DNA of 9,738 nt, taken from the NCBI GenBank assembly GCA_020026285.1, contig JAHHQS010000142.1, positions 1 to 9,738 on the forward strand. The letters run 5' to 3'. The translations under genes and the position numbers were made by a program. The stretch's first letter is position 1, and the number at the start of each line of letters is the position of its first letter. Source of the stretch: Parabacteroides sp. GTDB lineage: Bacteria > Bacteroidota > Bacteroidia > Bacteroidales > Tannerellaceae. The notes beneath the pieces were generated by a model. That model was not told the origin of the DNA. It saw only the letters and a list, made by a program, of their open reading frames with translations, and ran no database searches. This document shows, one piece after another, positions 1-7,862 of this stretch.

Positions 1-65
1 CTCAGTGCTTTAAAATTAGTTCATAAAAAAGTGTTGCGGAATTAAGGGTTATATAAAAAATTATA

Positions 66-73
66 TATATTTG
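66..73 (+). promoter_or_regulatory. possible -7 element of the GH109-like gene
   Basis: TATATTTG fits the Bacteroides -7 consensus TAnnTTTG. It would place transcription start near position 80 and give a leader of about 80 bases before the ATG at 163. I see no good TTTG about 20 bases upstream, so the -33 half is missing or weak. The rest of positions 1-162 is very AT-rich, and I see no other gene or structured RNA in it. Confidence 0.35.
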
Positions 74-162
74 CTCAATTAAACATGGATTGAATAATAA
101 AATTGATTTCTTTGTTCTACTTAATTTAAGAATCTCATATATATAAACTAATAACAAGAAAA

Positions 163-1749
163 ATGAAAACAATTAGCAAATGGATTTTGGGAACGTTCGC
201 TGCGTTCGCATTAACTTGTGCACCTTTATTTACAAATGCACAATCATTGTCTCCTTCTACCAAATGGCATTGGGAAAAAGGAACAATTGTTATTGATACC
301 CCTACTCGTCCTGCCGGACAGGAAAATGTAATCAAGTTGAAAGCTCCAAAACTGAATGTAGTAAGAGTTGGTTTTGTTGGTCTTGGTATGCGTGGTCCGG
401 GAGCAGTAGAACGTTTCACTCATATTCCGGGAGTTCAAATTGTAGCTCTTTGTGATTATGAAAAAGAACGTGCAGAAAAATGTCAGAAATTCTTACGTAA
501 AGCAAGTCTTCCTTCTGCAGAAATTTATTACGGAGCTGAAGGTTACAAAGATCTTTGTAAACGTAACGATATTGATTTGGTATACGTTGCAACTGACTGG
601 GATCACCATTTTCCTGTTGCGAAATGTGCTCTTGAAAATGGAAAGCATACTGCAATTGAAGTTCCTTCTGCAATGAACCTGGAACAATGCTGGGAACTTA
701 TCAATTTATCTGAAAAGACTCGTAAACATTGCATGATTCTTGAAAACTGTTGCTACGACTGGTTTGAGATGAATACATTAAATATGGCTCAACACGGATT
801 GTTCGGGGAAATTCTTCGTGTACAAGGAGCATATATCCATAACTTAAGCGACTTTTGGGATGCTTACTGGAAGAATGGTAAAGATGATAAATTAGGTTGG
901 CGCCTACGTTATAACATGGAAAACCGTGGTGACGTTTACGCTACTCACGGCCTTGGCCCGGTTGCTCAGGCTCTTGATATTCATCGTGGTGACCGTATGA
1001 CTACATTGATCGCTATGGATACAAAATCTGTTCATGGTAAAGCTTTAGTTGAAAAGGCTACAGGTGAAGCTTGTAACAACTTCCGTGGAGGTGATCATAC
1101 AACTACTTTGATTCGTACTGAAAATGGTAAAGTCATCGAAATCCAACACAATGTTATGAACCCTCAACCTTACAATCGTTTGTATCAGCTGACAGGTACT
1201 AAAGGTTTCGCTAATAAATATCCTATTGAAGGCTACGCATTAGATTCTAAGCAATTAACAGCTTCTGGTGTTACTCCTAAAGTAGATGATTTAAATACTC
1301 ACAGCTTCCTTCCTAAAGAAGAAAAAGATGCTTTGGTAGCTAAATTCCAGCACCCTATTTTGAAGAAATATGGTGAAACAGCTAAAGAAGTTGGTGGTCA
1401 CGGCGGTATGGACTTCATCATGGACTCTCGTTTAATATACTGTCTACAGAATGGTTTGCCATTGGATATGGATGTTTACGATTTGGCTGAATGGTGTAGT
1501 CTGGCAGAACTAGGAGCTATTTCAATGGATAATGGTTGCGCTGCTGTAGCATTCCCAGACTTTACCCGTGGTCACTGGAATGATGTTAAAGGATTCAAAC
1601 ATGAATTTGCTTCTCCTGAAGATGAAGCTAAAGCTTTAGAAATCGCTAAAGAATTTACAGCTAAACAAAAGGAACTTGGTGCTAAAGAATGGGCTAAGGT
1701 TGAAAAAGCTGAAGCTAAAGCTGCCAAGAAAGCTGCTAAAAAGAAATAA
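163..1749 (+). CDS. secreted Gfo/Idh/MocA-fold protein, GH109-like (alpha-N-acetylgalactosaminidase type)
   Basis: The 528-aa product begins with a Sec signal peptide (residues 1-26, hydrophobic core 8-22, ending TNA before Gln27), so it should work in the periplasm or at the surface. After a linker comes a Rossmann NAD-binding domain with GLGMRG at 73-78 and an acidic Asp98 at the end of the second strand. The C-terminal domain carries EVPSAM (166-171), YATHGLGP (259-266) and GGHGGMD (411-417). Tyr259 and His262 match the Tyr/His pair seen in GH109 enzymes, which remove terminal alpha-GalNAc by an NAD-dependent redox mechanism. Family membership follows from these motifs; GalNAc as the substrate is inferred, and another glycan-acting NAD enzyme is possible. 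The last 20 residues are an Ala/Lys-rich tail, unusual for the fold. The ATG at 163 is chosen because it gives the complete signal peptide. The gene stands alone, with a terminator directly behind it. Confidence 0.88.
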   Translation: MKTISKWILGTFAAFALTCAPLFTNAQSLSPSTKWHWEKGTIVIDTPTRPAGQENVIKLKAPKLNVVRVGFVGLGMRGPGAVERFTHIPGVQIVALCDYEKERAEKCQKFLRKASLPSAEIYYGAEGYKDLCKRNDIDLVYVATDWDHHFPVAKCALENGKHTAIEVPSAMNLEQCWELINLSEKTRKHCMILENCCYDWFEMNTLNMAQHGLFGEILRVQGAYIHNLSDFWDAYWKNGKDDKLGWRLRYNMENRGDVYATHGLGPVAQALDIHRGDRMTTLIAMDTKSVHGKALVEKATGEACNNFRGGDHTTTLIRTENGKVIEIQHNVMNPQPYNRLYQLTGTKGFANKYPIEGYALDSKQLTASGVTPKVDDLNTHSFLPKEEKDALVAKFQHPILKKYGETAKEVGGHGGMDFIMDSRLIYCLQNGLPLDMDVYDLAEWCSLAELGAISMDNGCAAVAFPDFTRGHWNDVKGFKHEFASPEDEAKALEIAKEFTAKQKELGAKEWAKVEKAEAKAAKKAAKKK

Positions 1750-1774
1750 AGAATAAATTACTCTATTCATTTAA

Positions 1775-1826
1775 GGGTGCATCTTAATGTTTATACGAAA
1801 GACATTTAGATGCACCTTTCTCTTTT
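1775..1826 (+). terminator. rho-independent terminator of the GH109-like gene
   Basis: GGTGCATCT (1776-1784) pairs with AGATGCACC (1808-1816). After a two-base internal bulge on each side, ATGT (1787-1790) pairs with ACAT (1802-1805) around an 11-base loop. The hairpin is followed by TTTCTCTTTT. It lies 26 bases after the stop codon at 1749. Confidence 0.85.
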
Positions 1827-2021
1827 AGGATTGCATCCTATACTACTCTATTAAGGATATTCTTCTTCTTCATTGCGAACTCGTTCTGTAATCGTATCAA
1901 ACTGGAACCTATTTCCTGCCACAAATTATCGTCTTAATGAGATTCGTTTCAAATAAGTCATGACGAAAATAGAAAGTATGACATGATGGAACTGACATCT
2001 GCTTGTTACCCGCAGCTCACA
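1827..2021. other. gap between convergent genes, no supported gene
   Basis: This stretch separates the GH109-like terminator from the stop codon of the MFS gene. On the minus strand, 1838-1933 is an open frame of 31 codons reading DDNLWQEIGSSLIRL and onward. It has protein-like composition but no ATG near its beginning and a stop just upstream. It could be the C-terminal scrap of a lost gene, or chance. I see no clear terminator for the MFS gene here. Confidence 0.4.
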
Positions 2022-3200
2022 TTATTCACAAATCATTTTATGTCGTTCATACGAAGCTTTCGTCCATTTAAGATAGATAAACAAGGAGAGAATACAACAG
2101 AAAGCACCCGACAGATAAGCTGCAGACAAATTAAAACGAGCAGATATGAATCCGGCAATCAACATTCCTGCTCCTACTCCAATATCAAAAGAAGTAAGAT
2201 AAGTAGAAGTGGCCGTTCCTCTCAAATTATGAGGTGCTACATTCACAAATAGACATTGAAAAGCTGGAACGCCTGTTCCAAAACCAATTCCTATAAACAA
2301 GGCTGCTCCGTAGAAAACCATTTCTGAATGAATAATAGAAAAAATACCGAAAACTAAAATCAGACAACTGATGGCACTGATGGCTACGGTATGAATCTTT
2401 CCTTTATCAACCAAACGTCCAGATATCAATCTGGACACTCCAACTCCAATAGCCATAAAGATAAAGAAATACCCTGGTTCGGAAACCCCTATCTCTCGTC
2501 CATAAATAACAACGAACGACATAATCATTCCATAAGGTATCGCTATAAAGATATAAGAGAATGCCGAAGGTAATGCGGTTAATAGAATAAAACGATCCAA
2601 AGAAAACGAAGGGCGCTTAACCGGTTTCCGATGTGGATAATTAATAAACATTACTGAAAGTATTCCCAATAATGAAACAAACAGACTGATACATATAACC
2701 AATGAGAATTTCTTATATCCATAGGCAGCGACAGCAACCAAAGGAGCCAACGACATGGCCAGATTGATAGTCAATCCATAAAATCCCATTCCTTCGCCTC
2801 TTCTTTCGGAAGGAATAACGTCAATAGCAATTGTATTCCCTGCAACAGAAGTCAATCCCATAAATCCTCCTTGAATAAAGCGGACAAGCATTAACAACCA
2901 TAAGACAGAAAAGAAATATCCGAAGAAAAATATTCCGAAAAAGGTGAATGCAAATAGATATAACTGCTTACGGGAAAAACAATCAACCAGATATCCTGAA
3001 AAAGGACGAATACATAATACTCCTATTGTATAGCTCGATAAAGCCATTCCTACTTTCGAATTTCCAATACCTAATTCGTCCACCAGATAGACAGGCAATG
3101 TCGGCATGATTAAATAGAATGCAAAATTCATCAGGAAATAGGAAATACAACACTGAATGAAATTACGATTCCACAAAACAGGTTTTGCTACATTTTCCAT
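2022..3200 (-). CDS. MFS transporter, drug/sugar efflux type
   Basis: The 392-aa product is almost wholly hydrophobic and consistent with 12 transmembrane segments in two halves, separated by a basic cytoplasmic loop around residues 190-202 (HRKPVKRPS). The loop between TM2 and TM3 carries motif A in the form GYLVDCFSRK (69-79), and the second half has the matching GRLVDKGK (251-258). R-G-T-A at 327-330, before a glycine-rich helix, also fits MFS_1 proton-driven efflux carriers. The substrate cannot be told from the sequence. The length is normal for the family. It starts 15 bases after the stop of the ABC-F gene and I see no promoter in that gap, so the two are probably co-transcribed with the ABC-F gene first. 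The start ATG at 3200 precedes a short cytoplasmic N-terminus leading into TM1. Confidence 0.88.
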   Translation of the reverse strand: MENVAKPVLWNRNFIQCCISYFLMNFAFYLIMPTLPVYLVDELGIGNSKVGMALSSYTIGVLCIRPFSGYLVDCFSRKQLYLFAFTFFGIFFFGYFFSVLWLLMLVRFIQGGFMGLTSVAGNTIAIDVIPSERRGEGMGFYGLTINLAMSLAPLVAVAAYGYKKFSLVICISLFVSLLGILSVMFINYPHRKPVKRPSFSLDRFILLTALPSAFSYIFIAIPYGMIMSFVVIYGREIGVSEPGYFFIFMAIGVGVSRLISGRLVDKGKIHTVAISAISCLILVFGIFSIIHSEMVFYGAALFIGIGFGTGVPAFQCLFVNVAPHNLRGTATSTYLTSFDIGVGAGMLIAGFISARFNLSAAYLSGAFCCILSLFIYLKWTKASYERHKMICE

Positions 3201-3215
3201 TTACAGATTATCTCC

Positions 3216-5102
3216 TTAAGCAAACTCACTCAATTCGAGCCAGCGCATTGATTTCTCATCAATTTCGTCGATTAATTCAGTTATTCGAGTTGACTTCTCC
3301 ATCAATTCTTCATTTGATAAAGTTCCGCTACTCATGGCAGCTTCAATTTCGGACTTTTCTGCTTCCAACTGAGGTATTTCTGCATCCAAAGCCTCAAATT
3401 CTTTTCTTTCCTTGAATGTCAGTCTACGCTTGGCTTCTTTATCTGATTTACGACTTTTCTCTGGAGCAGGTTTATTTTCTTTACTCTGAAGAACTTGTTC
3501 TTTCTCTTTTTTCAAACGATCCTGCTCATCCTTCCATAAGCGATACTGGGTATAGTTTCCTGGGAAATCCTTAATATCGGCATTTCCCCTAAATACCATC
3601 AAATGATCCACGACTTTGTCCATGAAGTAACGATCGTGCGAAACAACAATCACACACCCTTTAAAGGATCTTAGATATTCTTCCAAGACATTCAGCGTGA
3701 TAATATCCAAATCATTAGTAGGCTCATCCAATACTAAAAAGTTGGGATTACGCATCAAGACAGTACAAAGGTAAAGACGTCTTTTTTCTCCTCCACTCAG
3801 TTTATAAACATAACTATGCTGTCTGTCGGGGGTAAACATAAAATAATTCAGGAATTGGGAAACCCCCATTTTACGTCCATCCCCTAAATCAATGTATTCA
3901 GCAATATCCTGAACCACATCAATCACTTTCATCTGCTCGTCAAACTTCAAGCCTTCCTGACTATAATAGCCAAATCGGACAGTTTCTCCAATATCAAAAT
4001 GTCCACTATCCGGTTTAACCTCTCCTAAAAGCATTTTTATAAAAGTAGACTTACCTGTACCATTGTTTCCAACGATACCCATCTTTTCATAACGGGCAAA
4101 TGTATAATTGAAGTTCTCCGTAATCTTCAACTGATCGAATTTCTTACAGACATCAACAGCTTCAAAGATTTTAGAACCGATATACGAAGCTTTTACATCC
4201 AGGTTTACATGACCGGCTTCTCGTTGCTGATGAGCTTTCTTCTCTAATTCATAGAAAGCATCAATACGATATTTAGCTTTCGTTCCTCTAGCCTGAGGCT
4301 GACGACGCATCCAATCAAGTTCTTTCCTCAGCAGATTGCTGGCACGTTCAACCTCTGCATTCTGCGCTTCGATACGTTCCTGCCTCTTTTCAAGATAATA
4401 ACTATAGTTTCCCTTATACTGGAAGATCTGTTTCTGATCAATTTCTATGATTTCGCTACATACGCGATCCAAGAAATAACGATCGTGAGTAACCATCAGA
4501 ATACTGATTGTGGAACGATTCAGATATTCTTCAAGCCACTCTGTCATTTCCAAATCCAAATGGTTTGTCGGCTCATCCAAGATGATTAATTCCGGCTCAG
4601 TTATCAAGACATTTGCCAAAGCCACACGCTTCAACTGACCACCAGACAAGCTTTCCACTTTCTGATCCAGATTATGAATCTTTAATTCTCCAAGAATCTG
4701 TTTGGCTCTTTGCTCATAATCCCAAGCTTTCAAGCTATCCATGCGTTCCAGCAAACTATTCAGTTTCTCTGTGTCTTCATCCACCAAAGCCTGCTCATAT
4801 TCAGAAAGAAGTTGAACTGTTTCATTCTTTGAAAAGAAACAAGCTTGAAGAACTGTCAATCCTTCCGGATAAGTTGGTGTCTGTTCCAAATATCCTACTC
4901 GCAAATCATTACGGAAAACGACTGAACCGCTATCATAATCTTCTTTACCAGCTATGATATTTAATAAAGTAGTCTTTCCAGATCCATTTTTTGCAATCAG
5001 ACCTATTTTCTGCCCCTGAGCAACACCGAATGTTATATTTTCGAAAAGCACTAAATCACCAAAGCTTTTCGTCAAACTATCAACTTGAAGAAAACTAACC
5101 AT
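3216..5102 (-). CDS. uup: ABC-F family ATPase, Uup-like
   Basis: The 628-aa soluble protein has two ATPase domains and no membrane segments, as in ABC-F proteins that act on the ribosome or on DNA intermediates. Domain 1 has Walker A KNGSGKT (38-44), signature LSGGQ (152-156), Walker B ending LDEPTN with Glu177, and the His switch VTHD (204-207). Domain 2 has GNNGTGKST (345-353), LSGGE (435-439), LDEPTN with Glu460, and VSHD (487-490). Both catalytic glutamates are present. The linker (about 225-300) is long, charged and contains RRQPQARGTKAKYRIDAF, typical of EttA/Uup. After residue 540 there is a Lys/Glu-rich tail with a predicted coiled-coil hairpin (565-628), the C-terminal domain that marks Uup. 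That domain favours Uup over EttA or the antibiotic-resistance ABC-F types. The ATG at 5102 begins directly at the first ATPase strand. Confidence 0.9.
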   Translation of the reverse strand: MVSFLQVDSLTKSFGDLVLFENITFGVAQGQKIGLIAKNGSGKTTLLNIIAGKEDYDSGSVVFRNDLRVGYLEQTPTYPEGLTVLQACFFSKNETVQLLSEYEQALVDEDTEKLNSLLERMDSLKAWDYEQRAKQILGELKIHNLDQKVESLSGGQLKRVALANVLITEPELIILDEPTNHLDLEMTEWLEEYLNRSTISILMVTHDRYFLDRVCSEIIEIDQKQIFQYKGNYSYYLEKRQERIEAQNAEVERASNLLRKELDWMRRQPQARGTKAKYRIDAFYELEKKAHQQREAGHVNLDVKASYIGSKIFEAVDVCKKFDQLKITENFNYTFARYEKMGIVGNNGTGKSTFIKMLLGEVKPDSGHFDIGETVRFGYYSQEGLKFDEQMKVIDVVQDIAEYIDLGDGRKMGVSQFLNYFMFTPDRQHSYVYKLSGGEKRRLYLCTVLMRNPNFLVLDEPTNDLDIITLNVLEEYLRSFKGCVIVVSHDRYFMDKVVDHLMVFRGNADIKDFPGNYTQYRLWKDEQDRLKKEKEQVLQSKENKPAPEKSRKSDKEAKRRLTFKERKEFEALDAEIPQLEAEKSEIEAAMSSGTLSNEELMEKSTRITELIDEIDEKSMRWLELSEFA

Positions 5103-5126
5103 TAAATTCTATTTTGAAATGATACG

Positions 5127-5134
5127 CAAAGATA
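5127..5134 (-). promoter_or_regulatory. possible -7 element of the ABC-F/MFS unit
   Basis: Read on the minus strand this is TATCTTTG, a perfect TAnnTTTG. It would put transcription start near 5120, about 18 bases before the ATG of the ABC-F gene. No TTTG is found at the proper distance upstream, so the -33 half is not supported. Confidence 0.45.
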
Positions 5135-5165
5135 TAAGAAGCCTATGAAACTTCCTAATACAACA

Positions 5166-5199
5166 CAGGCTTTGACAACATCCTAGTCATCAAAGCCTG
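5166..5199 (-). terminator. hairpin after the TPR gene, likely terminator
   Basis: CAGGCTTTGA (5166-5175) and TCAAAGCCTG (5190-5199) form a perfect 10-bp stem with a 14-base loop. It sits 27 bases past the TPR stop codon and upstream of the ABC-F promoter. No T run follows on either strand, so it may be a U-poor terminator or an mRNA 3'-end stabiliser. Confidence 0.55.
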
Positions 5200-5225
5200 G
5201 CACTATTTACAAATATTTATTTCTA

Positions 5226-5957
5226 TTATTTCAATGTAGCAGCAATAGCATCAATCAATTTCTTAACATTTGCATTAGCTCCATTCAAAGCTAAAGCCTG
5301 ATCCAAATATTCTTTTGCTTTCTTCAACTGAACTGAAGCTGTTTCTTTAGCAGCCTTATATTTTTCAGGTTCAGAAGCAGCTAATGGAGTTGCTTTTTGC
5401 AATGCGGTTGCTCCCTGATTATAGAACATAGCACCTAAACTATACAAAGCACCTTCTTTATATTTCTTGTTTGAAGCTAATAAAACACCTTTATATAATT
5501 TTTCTGCACCAGCCAAATCTCCTTTCTTCTGAGCAATCTGTCCATTCTTGATACAATAAGAATATAATAATTTTTCCAGATTAGCATTTCCAGGAAGAGC
5601 TTTCAAACCAGCTTCTACAGTTGATAAAAATTCATCTGTCTTTTTCAAGTTACGATAAGCCATAGCCGAACCGACATAAGAATTATCCAAATTATATTTG
5701 TATTTCACTGCCATATCAAAGAATTTAGCAGCTTCCGCATAATTCTTAGCTTGACTTGCGCTGAATCCACAATTAAAGATACGTACAGTATCCTTGTAAT
5801 CAGTTAATTTTAGATATTCGCTGTACTTAGCTAATGCTTCGGGATAGTTTTTAGCTTTTAAAGCAGCATCGCCAGCATCTCTCAATTTATCTGCATCCTG
5901 TGCAAACAAATTACCTACGCTTAAACAAAAAGCGACTAATAATACAATTTTTTTCAT
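5226..5957 (-). CDS. secreted tetratricopeptide-repeat protein
   Basis: The 243-aa product has a signal peptide (residues 1-19, KKIVLLVAFCLSVGNLFA, cleavage probably before Gln20). There is no lipobox cysteine at the cleavage point, so it is probably a soluble periplasmic protein. The mature part is alpha-helical with TPR units: about 23-52 (AGDAALKAKNYPEALAKYSE), 60-88 (SQAKNYAEAAKFFDMAVK), 130-160 (KKGDLAGAEKLYKGVL), and a helical tail to 243 that includes a longer Ala/Lys/Glu-rich stretch around 185-220. TPR scaffolds bind partner proteins; no partner is indicated here. The neighbours are not functionally related and the gene seems to be transcribed alone. Such TPR proteins are common and usually unnamed in Bacteroidales. 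Confidence 0.85.
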   Translation of the reverse strand: MKKIVLLVAFCLSVGNLFAQDADKLRDAGDAALKAKNYPEALAKYSEYLKLTDYKDTVRIFNCGFSASQAKNYAEAAKFFDMAVKYKYNLDNSYVGSAMAYRNLKKTDEFLSTVEAGLKALPGNANLEKLLYSYCIKNGQIAQKKGDLAGAEKLYKGVLLASNKKYKEGALYSLGAMFYNQGATALQKATPLAASEPEKYKAAKETASVQLKKAKEYLDQALALNGANANVKKLIDAIAATLK

Positions 5958-5994
5958 GGTTATTCTTTATTCCATTTTTTTAATGCGAGCTAAA

Positions 5995-7107
5995 TTAGCA
6001 AAGACGAAACTTATCTGCAAACTTATTATTATTTTTTAACATTTTAAATATCATTAATGAAATTCGTTCTACTTGTTCCCTCGTATATTCAGATTTCATT
6101 GCTTCGGCTAACGAAACAGGAGAAAAATGGATCGAAAATAAAGAGACCAAAGGATCTTCTTCCAATATTTCATTTTTTTCCTGACAATTACCAGATAAGA
6201 CTATCAAAGGAATTTGATTTTTCCGAGCTGAATCTAAAACACCCGAAACGACTTTTCCCTGTAAAGTCTGTCCATCCACTTTTCCTTCTCCTGTAATAAT
6301 AAAATCAGCCCCAATAATTCTTTGATCAAAATGAAGGACTTCTTTTATCAATTCCACTCCCGATGATAACCGAGCTTTTAGCAAAGCAGCACATCCTCCA
6401 CCTAATCCTCCCGCAGCGCCAGCCCCAGGGATATTTTGAAGATCCAATCCATAATCTTTTAATATCAATGAAGCAAATGATTTTAACCCATCATCCAATG
6501 TATATACCTGATCAGAATTAGCTCCTTTTTGCGGAGCAAAAACATGAGCAGCTCCGGACTTACCGTAAAATGGATTTCTCACATCCGTTGCAACATCAAA
6601 TACACAATTTTCTAATTCTGGTATTGCATGCGAAGAGTCAATCTTTGCTATATGCAACAAATTCTCACCCCCATCACAAACATCGCAGCCTGATTTATCT
6701 AGAAAACGAAATCCCAAAGCCTGTAGCATTCCCACTCCAGCATCATTTGTAGCACTTCCTCCTATACCCAATAAAACATGTCTGCAACCTCTCTGTAATG
6801 CATCTTTTATTAATTGCCCTGTACCAAAAGTTGTTGTCCGCATTACATTTCCTTCTGCATACGGAATTAAAGTCAATCCACTCGCAGCAGACATTTCAAT
6901 AACAGCCATCTTTTCTTTTTCAATCCAGCCATAGGTTGCCTGAACAGGATTTCGTAAAGGGCCGTCTACAAGACATCTTACATATTCTCCTCCCATCACT
7001 TTTGTCAAAGCCTCAACTGTACCTTCACCTCCATCGGCCATGGGAATTCCATTAATTTCACATTCAGGAAAAACTTTTTTTATTCCACGAGTAATAGCTT
7101 CTGTCAA
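5995..7107 (-). CDS. glycerate kinase (GlxK/GarK family), start region lost
   Basis: The enzyme phosphorylates D-glycerate with ATP to a phosphoglycerate. The readable family motifs, numbered from the TTG at 7107, are MADGGEG (23-29), GGSATND (116-122), the glycine-rich GAAGGLGGG (230-238) and GEGKVDGQT (273-281). All are intact. However, TTG 7107 is not a family start. The frame continues upstream through 16 more codons, LYIAIDSFKGSLSSIE, the conserved first strand and SFKG loop that form part of the active site. At 7153-7155 family similarity stops, and the frame runs on as CGFSFD to a TAA at 7174-7176 with no ATG or GTG. The ancestral gene probably began with ATG plus one codon just beyond 7155, giving about 388 aa. 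As it stands, the protein either lacks its N-terminal strand or is not made. I treat it as a host gene cut at an element boundary. Confidence 0.8.
   Translation of the reverse strand: MTEAITRGIKKVFPECEINGIPMADGGEGTVEALTKVMGGEYVRCLVDGPLRNPVQATYGWIEKEKMAVIEMSAASGLTLIPYAEGNVMRTTTFGTGQLIKDALQRGCRHVLLGIGGSATNDAGVGMLQALGFRFLDKSGCDVCDGGENLLHIAKIDSSHAIPELENCVFDVATDVRNPFYGKSGAAHVFAPQKGANSDQVYTLDDGLKSFASLILKDYGLDLQNIPGAGAAGGLGGGCAALLKARLSSGVELIKEVLHFDQRIIGADFIITGEGKVDGQTLQGKVVSGVLDSARKNQIPLIVLSGNCQEKNEILEEDPLVSLFSIHFSPVSLAEAMKSEYTREQVERISLMIFKMLKNNNKFADKFRLC
6018..6025 (-). promoter_or_regulatory. weak -7 candidate for the TPR gene
   Basis: The minus strand reads TAAGTTTG, which fits TAnnTTTG, and lies inside the last codons of the glycerate kinase gene about 60 bases before the TPR start. 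No -33 TTTG is seen at the right distance. Read-through from the glycerate kinase gene is an equally good explanation for expression. Confidence 0.25.
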
Positions 7108-7159
7108 CTCTATAGAAGAAAGAGAACCTTTAAAAGAATCTATAGCTATATATAATCCG

Positions 7160-7194
7160 CAAAACGAAAAGTCTTATTACTCAAAACGAAAAGT
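7160..7194. repeat. pair of 13-bp direct repeats at the element boundary
   Basis: CAAAACGAAAAGT occurs at 7160-7172 and again at 7182-7194, perfectly conserved and spaced 22 bases start to start (two helical turns). The pair begins about five bases from the point where glycerate kinase similarity ends. Its position and phasing suggest binding sites for a recombinase, excisionase or transposase at the end of a mobile element, but no such enzyme is encoded in this window. Confidence 0.6.
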
Positions 7195-7196
7195 AC

Positions 7197-7215
7197 AAAA
7201 AAAATCATGCGTGAT
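7197..7215 (-). terminator. weak terminator after the Xre/214-aa pair
   Basis: On the minus strand a short ATCA/TGAT stem (7212-7215 with 7204-7207, four-base loop) is followed by eight T residues (complement of 7197-7204). It lies directly behind the stop at 7218. The four-pair stem is weak, so termination may be incomplete and transcripts could run into the glycerate kinase remnant. Confidence 0.35.
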
Positions 7216-7217
7216 AC

Positions 7218-7862
7218 TTATTCGATACTTGTTGTTTCTATATCGTATTCTTTTCTTATATCTTCTTTTTCCGCAAAATCAGCAATCTGTTGACCTCTGA
7301 ACATGGCTTCGGATATAAATGTCTTAAAAAGAATCATATCCTCTTTAGTATTCAGTTTCAGCCCCAAGGCTGCACCCTCAGAAGATTTGCCATAAACATG
7401 AACTCTATATTTATTTTCCTCGATGATCTGATTTTTATAGGTGAAAGCAAAACTGCTGTTGTGCTTGAAGAATCTTCGTATAAGGTCTATTCCCTTTAAC
7501 TCTATATTATACCGAAGCGCGTATCTTGCAAAGAAATGAGGAACAAATATAAGGTATGTCATCTTACCTTGAAAAAAGCTAGGCATAACAGCATATCTTC
7601 CGTTGTGAAGTTCATAAAAACATATAAATGTTACAAGTGATTTGTCTCCTACGTTCTTTTTGCTTTTAGCCTCCCATAATACCAGCCATTTATTTTTCTT
7701 CTTGCTTACAAGCTCTGTATGCACATAAACAGGGTACACAGAAGCCTTCTGGATAAGTTTATCAACCTTGTGCTGCTTAAAATCTGATTTTTGAACGATG
7801 TCTTTAAAATCAGATTTAACTTCTGCTGCAATTTCATCAGCAGTCATTGTTTCAGTTATCAT
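7218..7862 (-). CDS. 214-aa protein of unknown function, coupled to an Xre regulator
   Basis: I do not recognise a named family. The protein is soluble, with no signal peptide or membrane helix. Residues 1-40 are helical and charged. From 44 to 105 beta-strands alternate with a Lys-rich patch (SKKKNK 53-58). Then come VPHFFARYALRYN (107-119), with His109, Arg113, Tyr114 and Arg117, an amphipathic helix IDLIRRFFKHN (125-135), and two strands ending LFKTFISEAMF (178-188). The order His-x3-Arg helix, then a late strand with a Thr-Phe pair, loosely recalls barnase/EndoU/RelE-type RNase folds. That is a weak structural guess. The ATG at 7862 overlaps the last codons of the Xre gene by 11 bases, so the two are translationally coupled. 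With regulator first and unknown protein second, the order fits a toxin-antitoxin or controller/effector pair. Confidence 0.8.
   Translation of the reverse strand: MITETMTADEIAAEVKSDFKDIVQKSDFKQHKVDKLIQKASVYPVYVHTELVSKKKNKWLVLWEAKSKKNVGDKSLVTFICFYELHNGRYAVMPSFFQGKMTYLIFVPHFFARYALRYNIELKGIDLIRRFFKHNSSFAFTYKNQIIEENKYRVHVYGKSSEGAALGLKLNTKEDMILFKTFISEAMFRGQQIADFAEKEDIRKEYDIETTSIE

Noticed and set aside
416..676. Open frames on both strands inside the GH109-like gene
   Set aside because: They are shadows of a gene with strong motifs throughout; their composition is not protein-like and there are no start signals.
1838..1933. 31-codon minus-strand frame (DDNLWQEIGSSLIRL and onward)
   Set aside because: It is too short and has no good start or recognised family. 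It is kept only as a note in the gap entry because it could be a gene remnant.
4613..4957. 114-codon plus-strand frame inside the ABC-F gene
   Set aside because: It is antisense to Walker and signature motifs of a clearly real gene, with Pro/His/Ser-rich composition.
5989..5999. GCTAAATTAGC palindrome at the glycerate kinase stop codon
   Set aside because: Five pairs around one base cannot form a stable hairpin, there is no T run, and it is explained by the AT-rich stop region.
7141..7155. TATAGCTATA palindrome as a possible recombination core or promoter
   Set aside because: It lies inside conserved codons (YIAID) of glycerate kinase, so coding constraint explains it. It may still overlap a core site, but nothing shows this directly.
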